A stretch of 8,775 nt of DNA, taken from positions 1 to 8,775 of the forward strand of contig JASHVH010000078.1 of the NCBI GenBank assembly GCA_030039575.1, in the 5' to 3' direction. A program made the translations under genes and the position numbers. Each line of letters begins with the position of its first letter. The stretch's first letter is position 1. The notes beneath the pieces were generated by a model. The model saw nothing but the letters and a program-made list of their open reading frames with translations. It searched no databases and was not told where the DNA came from. Below, piece by piece: positions 1-8,618 of this stretch. Source of the DNA: Acidimicrobiales bacterium. Its GTDB lineage: Bacteria > Actinomycetota > Acidimicrobiia > Acidimicrobiales > Palsa-688.

Positions 1-38
1 CAACTATGACGTTCGCGTGTCCGCCCGGCGGGCCACCG

Positions 39-63
39 CCGAGGGCCAGGGGCCAACCCTCGG
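39..63. other. GC-rich hairpin, possible terminator of an upstream gene
   Basis: CCGAGGG (39-45) and CCCTCGG (57-63) are perfect inverted repeats around an 11-nt loop. No T tract follows on either strand, so it is not a canonical intrinsic terminator. In a GC-rich genome a 7-bp stem could be chance. Confidence 0.25.
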
Positions 64-80
64 GCCAGCAATGAAAGGCC

Positions 81-131
81 GAGCGGGATGGCCGCTACCC
101 GGTTTCAGCGGCCGCCCGGCTCGGCCGTACG
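81..131. repeat. 51-bp imperfect direct repeat, copy 1
   Basis: This copy matches positions 148-198 with two substitutions in 51 bases (T/C at 96 and G/A at 101 by alignment). The flank GGCCGAGCGGG (77-87) can pair with CCCGGCTCGGCC (115-126) with one bulged base, making a strong stem-loop around this copy. The unit contains CGGCCG twice, each self-complementary. It could be a dispersed intergenic repeat of the genome or a local duplication. Confidence 0.75.
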
Positions 132-147
132 TAGAGAAATTGGATGC

Positions 148-198
148 GAGCGGGATGGCCGCCACCCAGTTTCAGCGGCCGCCCGGCTCGGCCGTACG
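148..198. repeat. 51-bp imperfect direct repeat, copy 2
   Basis: This is the second copy of the unit at 81-131, offset by 67 bp, with a 16-bp spacer (132-147). Its inverted pairing is weaker because the left flank reads GATGCGAGC rather than GGCCGAGC, leaving about 5 bp of the stem. The loss of pairing suggests the structure is not strictly maintained in both copies. Confidence 0.75.
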
Positions 199-371
199 CC
201 GAGACCACTGGGCGGCTAACTAAGAGGGAGGGAGACGGTGACCACCAGCGGTCCGTAAAACTGGGAGATCTTCCGCGCCTTACGTCGAAAACCCGGTCGC
301 GGCGGTGTCACTTTGGTGAGCGGCAGCAAAGAGGGCCGCTCGGCCGAGGGGCCTGACCGACAGGCTCAAAA

Positions 372-407
372 CGAAAGGCCAAAGCGAAAGGCCAAAGCGA
401 AAGGACC
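372..407 (+). repeat. 13-bp tandem repeat (about 2.8 copies) containing SD-like cores
   Basis: The unit CGAAAGGCCAAAG occurs at 372-384 and 385-397, and a third partial copy at 398-407 begins CGAAAGG then diverges. Every copy contains AAAGG, and the last one supplies the ribosome binding site of the DGPF gene. Slipped-strand copy-number change is possible in principle. Confidence 0.8.
400..405 (+). promoter_or_regulatory. Ribosome binding site that decides the DGPF gene start
   Basis: AAAGGA lies 9 nt before the ATG at 415 but only 3 nt before the ATG at 409. The spacing favours 415, giving an N-terminus MRFMLLQNYG that fits the family. Confidence 0.6.
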
Positions 408-414
408 GATGAAG

Positions 415-816
415 ATGCGTTTTATGCTGCTTCAGAACTACGGCAGGGTGGAGTCGGGCTGTGGACCGTTGTCTGAATGGGACCCTGCTGACATCAAGGC
501 GCACATCCAGTTCCAGCAGGTGTTGAACGAGGAACTGTCCAAGCGAGGCGAACTGGTCGACGCCCAGGCTCTAAGTGGGCCGGAGCGGGCGAAGTTCGTC
601 GTGTGGGACGGCACCGGTGCACCCGTCATTACTGACGGGCCGTTCCCGGAGTCGAAGGAGCTTCTCGCCGGTTTCCGCCTTGTCGACGTCGAGACGGCCG
701 AGCGAGCCATAGAGATAGCCGCCCGGGCGTCATCGGCCCCCGGGCCGAACGGGGTACCCGTCCGCCAGCAGATCGAGGTGCGCGAGGTGCTCAGCGCCCC
801 CAACCCGGACCTGTAG
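415..816 (+). CDS. YCII-related / DGPF-domain protein
   Basis: This is a small cytosolic protein of 133 residues with the YCII-related (DGPF) fold. The family signature is visible as DGPF at residues 74-77, followed by ESKELLAGF at 79-87, and the N-terminal strand MRFMLLQNYG is typical. The biochemical activity of DGPF proteins is not established. They are known mainly as genomic partners, and probable regulatory targets, of ECF42-type σ factors, and such a σ factor gene begins 9 nt downstream, so the two are almost certainly co-transcribed. The ATG at 409 would add two residues (MK). An upstream GTG at 313 would add 34 residues of Lys/Arg-rich sequence translated from the 13-bp repeats and is unlikely. 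Family assignment is secure; function is not. Confidence 0.9.
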   Translation: MRFMLLQNYGRVESGCGPLSEWDPADIKAHIQFQQVLNEELSKRGELVDAQALSGPERAKFVVWDGTGAPVITDGPFPESKELLAGFRLVDVETAERAIEIAARASSAPGPNGVPVRQQIEVREVLSAPNPDL

Positions 817-825
817 CCCCGGCCA

Positions 826-2091
826 ATGACGACCGAGGACCTCTTGCGCCAGCTGGCGCCGCGGGCCCTCGGGGTCGTCGCCCGCCGGTACGGGGACTTC
901 GCCGACGCCGAGGATGCCGTTCAGGAAGCACTCCTGGCCGCCGCCACCACATGGCCCACTGATGGGTGCCCCGACAACCCGCTCGCATGGTTGGTCCGCG
1001 TAGCCGGCCGCCGCATGGCCAACACCTACCGGGCTGAGGACGCCCGCCGGCGGCGGGAGGACCTCGCCGCGTCCTGGTCACTGGCGGGCCCCGAACCTCT
1101 GCCGGGCGAGGACGACACGCTGGTCGTCATGTTCATGTGCTGCCACCCCGCCCTGGCGGCGTCCTCGGCCATACCGCTTACGTTGCGAGCGGTCGGAGGG
1201 CTGTCAACCCGTGAGATCGCCCGGGCCTTCCTGGTCCCCGAGGCGACCATGGCCCAGCGCATTAGCCGGGCCAAATCGAGAGTGAAGGCGGCCGGGGGCG
1301 GCTTCGCCCTGCCTGCACCAGGCGAACGAGCCGAACGCCTACGGTCGGTGCTCCACGTCCTCTACCTCATCTTCAACGAGGGGTACGCCACCAGTAGCGG
1401 GCCCGACCTGGGCCGCTCCGACCTGTCCTGTGAAGCCGTCCGCCTGGCCCGCATCGCCTACGCCGCCCTCCCAGGAGACCCGGAGGTGGCGGGGCTGCTG
1501 GCCCTCATGCTTCTCACCGAAGCTCGCCGGCCGGCTCGCACCGACGACAGGGGCGAACTGGTGCCGCTCTCCGACCAGGACCGGGCTCTATGGGACCGGC
1601 GCCTGATCGCCGAGGGCGTGGCCCTGGTCACCGCCGCTTGGCAACGAGGCCAGGTGGGCGAGTACCAGCTCCAGGCGGGCATCGCCGCCGTTCACGATCA
1701 GGCGGACGCGTACGAAGGCACTGACTGGTGCCGGATCCTGGCTCTTTACGACTTGCTCGAGGCGATGACCGGCAACCCCATGGTCACCCTCAACCGGGCG
1801 GTGGCCGCCGCCATGTGCAAGGAGCCGGGCGCCGGCCTCGCCATACTCGACGGCTTGAGCGAGCGGCTCGGCGACCACCACCGGCTGCACGCAGTACGGG
1901 CGCACCTGCTCGAGCTGGCCGGCGACAGGGAGCCGGCCATTTCCGAGTTCAAGGTGGCCGCCCGTCTGACTTCGAACGTCCGCGAACAGCACTACCTGAC
2001 CACCAAAGCGGCCCAGCTGGGCGCCGACCGACCTGGTTTAGTGGACCAGCCGGAGTGCACACTTCCCGAGCCCGCACGAGAAGACCTTTGA
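826..2091 (+). CDS. ECF42-type RNA polymerase σ factor with C-terminal TPR-like domain
   Basis: This 421-residue protein has σ2 at about residues 8-75, with DAEDAVQEALLAA as the region 2 core. A σ4 helix-turn-helix follows at about 115-155, with LSTREIARAFLVPEATMAQR reading as the recognition region. There is no σ3, as expected for ECF factors. About 250 further residues follow σ4, with family-typical motifs FNEGY (183-187), YQLQAGIAAVHD (280-291) and LNRAVA (322-327), then helical repeats like the TPR extension known in ECF42. No anti-σ factor gene is adjacent, and in this group the C-terminal extension is thought to be needed for activity. The start follows the DGPF stop by 9 nt with no clear Shine-Dalgarno sequence, so translational coupling is likely. 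Expected targets are DGPF-type genes, possibly including the one upstream. The triggering signal is unknown. Confidence 0.93.
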   Translation: MTTEDLLRQLAPRALGVVARRYGDFADAEDAVQEALLAAATTWPTDGCPDNPLAWLVRVAGRRMANTYRAEDARRRREDLAASWSLAGPEPLPGEDDTLVVMFMCCHPALAASSAIPLTLRAVGGLSTREIARAFLVPEATMAQRISRAKSRVKAAGGGFALPAPGERAERLRSVLHVLYLIFNEGYATSSGPDLGRSDLSCEAVRLARIAYAALPGDPEVAGLLALMLLTEARRPARTDDRGELVPLSDQDRALWDRRLIAEGVALVTAAWQRGQVGEYQLQAGIAAVHDQADAYEGTDWCRILALYDLLEAMTGNPMVTLNRAVAAAMCKEPGAGLAILDGLSERLGDHHRLHAVRAHLLELAGDREPAISEFKVAARLTSNVREQHYLTTKAAQLGADRPGLVDQPECTLPEPAREDL

Positions 2092-2135
2092 AATCCACAA
2101 GGCGGCCGCTGTTCCCTGGCCCCAATAAATTTGCG

Positions 2136-2169
2136 TTTAGTGCATCATTTATTAGTGTGCAATGATACA
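2136..2169. promoter_or_regulatory. AT-rich promoter/operator candidate upstream of the TetR gene
   Basis: TGCATCATT (2141-2149) and AATGATACA (2161-2169) form an inverted repeat with 8 of 9 positions paired around an 11-nt spacer, so half-site centres are 20 bp apart. The tetramer AGTG also recurs at 2139, 2154 and 2169, exactly 15 bp apart. The surrounding 50 bp are far richer in A+T than the rest of the window. The location, ending 11 nt before the TetR start, suits an autoregulatory operator. I could not fix a convincing -35/-10 pair. Confidence 0.45.
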
Positions 2170-2180
2170 GTGACTGCAAG

Positions 2181-4696
<2,516 letters not shown>

Positions 4697-4702
4697 CGCG
4701 CA

Positions 4703-6157
4703 CTACAACCCGTCATCTGACCAGCCGGCGAAGCTCTGGGGCACGGGGACCGGCGTCCCCGGGTGCTCGGCCTCCCAGGCGGCAGCCACGGCCGCCGCCA
4801 CCTGCTCGTGCACCCTGGCCTGGAACATGGAGGGCACGATGACACCCAGCGCGAGCTCCTCGTCGCTGACGCACGCCGCAATGGCGCGAGTCGCCGCCGA
4901 TTTCATCGCCGGCGTCACGTAAGCGGCCCGGGCGGCCAGGGCGCCTTTGAAAAACCCGGGAAAGCACAGTGAATTGTTGATCTGGTTGGGGAAGTCGCTC
5001 CGCCCAGTGGCCACCACCGCTCCCTCGGCCATTTCTTCGCCGAAAACCTCGGGTTCCGGGTTGGCCAGCGCGAACACCAGCGGCCGGGGGGCCATGCCGG
5101 CCAGCATCGAGGGCTCCACCGCTCCCCGCCGTGATGTGCCGATGAACAGGTCGGCCCCCTCCAGCGCGGCGCTCAAAGTCTTGAACCCCCGTTGGTTGCA
5201 ACGGGCCGCTATGCGGGCGTGGTGAGGCTGCACGCCGGGGCCGTCGGTAATGATGCCGTCGACGTCGAAAGCGCAGAGGTCGCCCACGCCGGCGTCGAGC
5301 AGCGCCTCCGCTACCGCAGTGCCGGCCGCGCCCACCCCCACCAACACGGCCCGCACGGCCGATAGTTCCCGGCCCGTCATGCGGCACCCGTTCAGCACGG
5401 CGGCCAGGACGACGGCGGCCGTCCCATGCTGGTCGTCGTGGAACACGGGTATGTCCAGCCGGCTCTGCAACTCGGGCTCGACCCAGAAGCAGGCCGGAGC
5501 GGCGATGTCCTCCAGGTTGACGCCACCGAACCCAGGGGCGGCGGCGGCGATGGCGTCGACCAGCGCCTCGGGGGTGGCGGTGTTCATGCACAGGGGATAG
5601 GCATTTATCCCACCGAAATGCTTGAACAGCAGCGCCTTGCCCTCCATGACCGGCAGCGCTGCCAATGGCCCGAGGTTCCCGAGGCCGAGCACGGCACTGC
5701 CGTCCGTGGCGATGGCGACGGAACTGCCCTTGGCGGTGAGGGCCCAGGCGTCGGAGGGCCGGCGAGCGATCGCACTGGCCACTCGGCCGACGCCGGGCGT
5801 ATAGGCAAGGGCCAGATCCTGGCGGGTACGGACCGCCACCCGCGGCGTCACCTCGATCTTGCCGCCGAGGTGGTACAGGAAGGTGCGGTCGGAGACGTGG
5901 CGGACCCGGTAGTCAGCCCGCTCCAGGGCCGCCGTCACTGTGGCCACGTGCTCTTCGCTGGTCGCCTGCAGGGTGAGGTCTACAGTCGTACCCGCCGCTC
6001 CCACTTCGACGAGGTCCATCCCGACGACGACGGCACCTACAGAGCTGACGGCCTGGCCGAGCCGCGGCAGGAGGGCCGGGTGCGGGTGGGCCGTGACGCG
6101 TATGGTGACGGTATAGCTGGCGCCTGGAGGCCCCGGGTGAACGGCTGTTTCATCCAT
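4703..6157 (-). CDS. Malic enzyme with N-terminal ACT domain (probably NAD-dependent)
   Basis: This 484-residue cytosolic enzyme should oxidatively decarboxylate malate to pyruvate and CO2 with NAD(P)+. An ACT domain covers about residues 14-90 and suggests allosteric control by a small ligand. The malic N-terminal domain follows with YTPGVG (119-124, catalytic Tyr119) and EGKALLFK (172-179, catalytic Lys174). Divalent-metal and substrate motifs are NLEDIAAP (214-221) and VFHDDQHGTA (238-247). The Rossmann motif GVGAAGTA (274-281) starts the NAD(P)-binding domain, and FALANPEPE (362-370) and RSDFPNQINNS (386-396) complete the signature. All key residues are present. The ATG follows the transporter stop by 12 nt and has a strong SD. 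In an aromatic-degradation operon it could convert TCA-cycle C4 acids derived from succinyl-CoA to pyruvate. NAD versus NADP preference is not provable here. Confidence 0.93.
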   Translation of the reverse strand: MDETAVHPGPPGASYTVTIRVTAHPHPALLPRLGQAVSSVGAVVVGMDLVEVGAAGTTVDLTLQATSEEHVATVTAALERADYRVRHVSDRTFLYHLGGKIEVTPRVAVRTRQDLALAYTPGVGRVASAIARRPSDAWALTAKGSSVAIATDGSAVLGLGNLGPLAALPVMEGKALLFKHFGGINAYPLCMNTATPEALVDAIAAAAPGFGGVNLEDIAAPACFWVEPELQSRLDIPVFHDDQHGTAAVVLAAVLNGCRMTGRELSAVRAVLVGVGAAGTAVAEALLDAGVGDLCAFDVDGIITDGPGVQPHHARIAARCNQRGFKTLSAALEGADLFIGTSRRGAVEPSMLAGMAPRPLVFALANPEPEVFGEEMAEGAVVATGRSDFPNQINNSLCFPGFFKGALAARAAYVTPAMKSAATRAIAACVSDEELALGVIVPSMFQARVHEQVAAAVAAAWEAEHPGTPVPVPQSFAGWSDDGL

Positions 6158-6163
6158 AGTCGG

Positions 6164-6172
6164 TTCCCCTTA
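6164..6172 (-). promoter_or_regulatory. Ribosome binding site of malic enzyme, fused to the transporter stop codon
   Basis: Read on the minus strand, TAAGGGGAA contains the TAA stop of the transporter and an AAGGGG Shine-Dalgarno core, with 8 nt between the core and the malic enzyme ATG. This arrangement implies translational coupling within one operon. Confidence 0.7.
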
Positions 6173-7282
6173 CTGGATTCTTATCGCGAGACGGCGCCCC
6201 ATGCTCCGGCCCGGCCACACCAGCACCGTGCCGAAGAGGAAGGCTCCGATCGCCTCGGGGAGGAAGGCTAACGCCGAGTTCCCGCTGAGTTGCCATGCCA
6301 GGCCCCCGGCGAGGGGGAAAAGGAAGGCAGCCAGGTAACTGATCGTGGTCATGCCGGCCGCCAAACGGTGCACGTCCTCCGGCCCGGCCAGCAGCGCCGG
6401 CATCGCCAAGGCCACAATGAAGGCCACCGCTGAACAGAACCCGACCACTGCCGACCCGGCTATCCCCAGCGTCGCCGGCGCGTACACGATCGCCCCTAGC
6501 CCGGCGATGGCCACCACACTGCACACCGCCAGCAGAGCATGGGGGGAGGCACCTCGTCGGGCCAGGACGGCGACCAGCAAAGCGGACGCCAGTTGCGGAG
6601 AGTTCAGGGCGGCCAGGCAGGGTGCCACCAGATCCGGGTGCCCGACCGCATGGAGGTAGGTGGGCAGGAAGGCGTTGGTCCCGAAGTAGAGCACGGAACC
6701 ACCGCCCTGGAGCAGCCCGGTGCGCCACGTGAGAGAGTCGGACCAGCGAGGCCACCACTTCAGCGGGCCTACCGAGGACCGCACCGGCACCGTGAACACG
6801 GGCAGCAACAAAAGGCCGGCAGCCAGGAACGCAGGTAACCCCCATATGGCCAGGGCCTTTTGCCACGACCCTGTCCACGGGACCACCAGGGGCAAAGTGA
6901 GCGAGGCGGCCAGCGCCTCGCCGACGACGATCCCGTTGCTGTACAGGCTGGTGGCAAACCCGACCCGGCTGGCGAACCACGTCCTCGTGATGCTGGGCAT
7001 GGTGGGCTGGAGGATGGCGATACCGATGCCGAGGGCGACGCTGGCCACGAAAAGCGCCGCTATGCCCCCAAGGCCACGGGCACCCGAAGCGACGCCGACA
7101 ATTACCAGCCCTGCGACGAGGGAGAAGCGCGGGCCCAGCCGCGCCACGGCCGCGGAGCCGAGCACGGCTCCCAGGGCGAGCATCAGGACCGGCAGGGTGG
7201 TTAGTGCGCCAACGGCCGTTTCGCTCAAGTGAAGCTGGCGCTGGATGTCCGGGAGCACCGGCGGCAGCGCCAGGACGGCCAT
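6170..7282 (-). CDS. MFS transporter, CynX/NimT-like; 5' end unresolved
   Basis: From the ATG at 7282 the protein has 370 residues and is hydrophobic throughout, with LPPVLPDIQRQLHLSETAVG near the start, typical of CynX/NimT-type MFS proteins. HRLAAGMTTISYLAAFLFPL (305-324) matches a late family motif. A helix 1 lacking its first half is implausible. The same frame stays open upstream to a stop at 7463-7465 and encodes FYRLCLLWFIGANLR directly before the Met, which completes helix 1. That extension has no in-frame ATG, GTG or TTG. The ATG at 7447-7449 overlapping the pobA stop is one frame off and stops after six codons. The gene may therefore carry a one-base frameshift or use a non-standard start such as CTG at 7316-7318. 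Given its neighbours, uptake of an aromatic acid is a reasonable guess; the CynX name itself does not fix the substrate. Confidence 0.82.
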   Translation of the reverse strand: MAVLALPPVLPDIQRQLHLSETAVGALTTLPVLMLALGAVLGSAAVARLGPRFSLVAGLVIVGVASGARGLGGIAALFVASVALGIGIAILQPTMPSITRTWFASRVGFATSLYSNGIVVGEALAASLTLPLVVPWTGSWQKALAIWGLPAFLAAGLLLLPVFTVPVRSSVGPLKWWPRWSDSLTWRTGLLQGGGSVLYFGTNAFLPTYLHAVGHPDLVAPCLAALNSPQLASALLVAVLARRGASPHALLAVCSVVAIAGLGAIVYAPATLGIAGSAVVGFCSAVAFIVALAMPALLAGPEDVHRLAAGMTTISYLAAFLFPLAGGLAWQLSGNSALAFLPEAIGAFLFGTVLVWPGRSMGRRLAIRIQ

Positions 7283-7445
7283 GCGCAGGTTGGCGCCAAT
7301 GAACCAGAGGAGGCACAGCCGGTAAAAGGCTGCAGGTTCTCGCCGGCCCAGCTGAGACCGGCCCGGTGGGCGCCGGCCCTGGGCAGCATCAGCACCGCCG
7401 GCGGACGGGCTGTCTTTCCCGCCGAGGCTCAGAGGAGGGCCTGCC
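7283..7445 (-). other. Apparent pobA–transporter gap, probably the true 5' coding part of the transporter
   Basis: The gap is continuously open in the transporter's frame and encodes a polar, Gly/Pro/Arg-rich segment leading into a hydrophobic stretch (LCLLWFIGANL) that fits membrane helix 1. I see no promoter or terminator in it. An ATG overlapping the pobA stop (ATGA, 7446-7449) lies at its head but in another frame, reading MRQALL then stop. Confidence 0.5.
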
Positions 7446-8618
7446 TCATGCTTTCGCCGTACCTACATAGTTTTCGGCCAGGCTGGTGGCAGCGGCGGGC
7501 GAAGCGACGGTGTAGCGGAGCTGGGCCACCTGCAGCTTCTCTTCGTATTTATCGCCGTCCCAGCCGAGGTGCAGCATCGACGTCATCCACCATGAAAAAT
7601 GTTCCGAACGCCACACGCGCCCAAGGCATCGCCAGGAGTAGCTGTCCAGCAAAGTGCGTGACCCCGTGCCGAAAAACGAGACCAATGCCTCCGCCAGTAG
7701 GCCGACATCATGAAGGGCCAGGTTCAAACCTTTGGCGCCGGTGGGCGGGACGATGTGCGCAGCGTCACCGGCCAGGTAGAGCCGGCCGTACTGCATCGGC
7801 TCGGCCACAAAACTCCGCATGGGCGTTACGCCTTTTTCCAGGACCGGGCCGTGCGCCAGGTCCCATCCCGGGACGCCCAGGCGGAGATCCAGCTCGTCCC
7901 AGATCCTTTCGTCCGGCCATAAGGCGATGTCCGCCTCGGGGCGGCATTGCAAATAGAGGCGGCTCAATTGGGGCGAGCGCATGCTCAATAAAGCAAAACC
8001 TCGCCGGCTGTGGGCATAGACCAGCTCGTCACTGGAAGGCGCCACCGCCGCCAGGATGCCGAGCCATGCGAACGGGTACTCCCGCGTGTAGGTCGTCAGG
8101 ACACCGTCCGGGATGGCAGTGCGGCACACCCCGTGAAAGCCGTCGCACCCGGCCACCACGTCACATTCGAGTTCGTGCCGGCGCCCGTCGTGCTCGAAAC
8201 TGACCCGGGGCTGGATGGAACAGATGTCGTCCACGGCCACGTCATCGACTTCGAACAGCAAGGGCAAGCCTTTGTCCAAGCGGGCGGCGATGAGGTCCTT
8301 TACCACCTCGGTCTGGCCGTAAATAACGATGGAGGCCCCTCCGGTCAAGTCGCTCAGCGGGACGCGGTGGCGTTCCCCGTCGAACTGCAACTCGATCCCG
8401 TGGTGGACCAGGCCCTCGCGCCCCATGCGGTCGGCCACGCCCGCTTCTTCGAGTAATTCCACGCTGCCCTGCTCGAGGACGCCGGCGCGGATCCGGTGCT
8501 CGACGTAGTCACGGCTTTTGTTCTCCAGCACCACCGAGTCGATCCCGTGCCGCTCCAACAAGCATGAAAGGGTCAAGCCGGCGGGACCCGCGCCGATAAT
8601 GGCGACCCGGGTCCTCAT
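7446..8618 (-). CDS. pobA: 4-hydroxybenzoate 3-monooxygenase (PobA)
   Basis: This FAD-dependent class A monooxygenase hydroxylates 4-hydroxybenzoate to protocatechuate with NAD(P)H and O2. The 390 residues compare well with 394 in the Pseudomonas enzyme, and numbering runs almost in register. GAGPAG (9-14) binds FAD ADP; Arg44 in [11 protein letters not shown] is kept; the DG motif region is CDVVAGCDG (152-160). Substrate residues Tyr201, Ser212, Arg214 and Tyr222 sit at the same numbers as in the model enzyme, and Tyr384 in AENYVG corresponds to its Tyr385. [20 protein letters not shown] (280-299) is the second FAD motif with the Pro loop. The start at 8618 gives [11 protein letters not shown] and an ATGA overlap with the thiolase stop; the frame runs open upstream to 8660, but that extension would overlap the thiolase and is not used by homologues. 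No SD is visible, so coupling to the thiolase is likely. Confidence 0.96.
   Translation of the reverse strand: MRTRVAIIGAGPAGLTLSCLLERHGIDSVVLENKSRDYVEHRIRAGVLEQGSVELLEEAGVADRMGREGLVHHGIELQFDGERHRVPLSDLTGGASIVIYGQTEVVKDLIAARLDKGLPLLFEVDDVAVDDICSIQPRVSFEHDGRRHELECDVVAGCDGFHGVCRTAIPDGVLTTYTREYPFAWLGILAAVAPSSDELVYAHSRRGFALLSMRSPQLSRLYLQCRPEADIALWPDERIWDELDLRLGVPGWDLAHGPVLEKGVTPMRSFVAEPMQYGRLYLAGDAAHIVPPTGAKGLNLALHDVGLLAEALVSFFGTGSRTLLDSYSWRCLGRVWRSEHFSWWMTSMLHLGWDGDKYEEKLQVAQLRYTVASPAAATSLAENYVGTAKA

Larger units (their letters stand above)
1..414. other. Upstream region without a convincing gene
   Basis: No open frame here looks like a protein. The short frames are Arg/Pro/Gly-rich, run through the DNA repeats and match no family I recognise. 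The region holds a 7-bp hairpin (39-45 with 57-63), a 51-bp imperfect direct repeat, a six-codon open frame behind a purine-rich tract (224-258) and a 13-bp tandem repeat next to the first real gene. The promoter of the downstream DGPF–σ factor pair should lie here, but I cannot place it with confidence. Confidence 0.6.

Noticed and set aside
17..223. Possible short proteins over the upstream repeats
   Set aside because: The translated repeats fall in different frames in the two copies and show no family or SD support, so the repeat is DNA-level.
283..310. CGTCGA with a TGTCAC about 17 nt downstream, as an ECF promoter for the DGPF gene
   Set aside because: It has one mismatch in the -35-like hexamer and a poor -10, so it is too weak to annotate. 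Mapping of the transcript start would decide.
681..686. TGTCGA, resembling an ECF42 -35 element
   Set aside because: It lies within the DGPF coding sequence (Leu-Val-Asp-Val) and no fitting -10 element lies about 16 nt downstream. A six-base match is expected by chance in a window this long.
5426..6271. 281-codon open frame on the + strand opposite the malic enzyme
   Set aside because: It lies antisense to a clear malic enzyme, has Gly/Arg/Asp-rich low-information composition and no recognisable domain. Long antisense frames are expected at this GC content.
6150..7316. 388-codon open frame on the - strand overlapping the MFS transporter in another frame
   Set aside because: It is Arg/Pro/Gly-rich with no membrane helices or family motif, whereas the alternative frame gives a coherent MFS protein. 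It matters only as evidence that the transporter's 5' frame is unsettled.
7229..8203. 324-codon open frame on the + strand opposite pobA
   Set aside because: It is Arg/Pro-rich shadow sequence opposite a pobA with intact catalytic residues.
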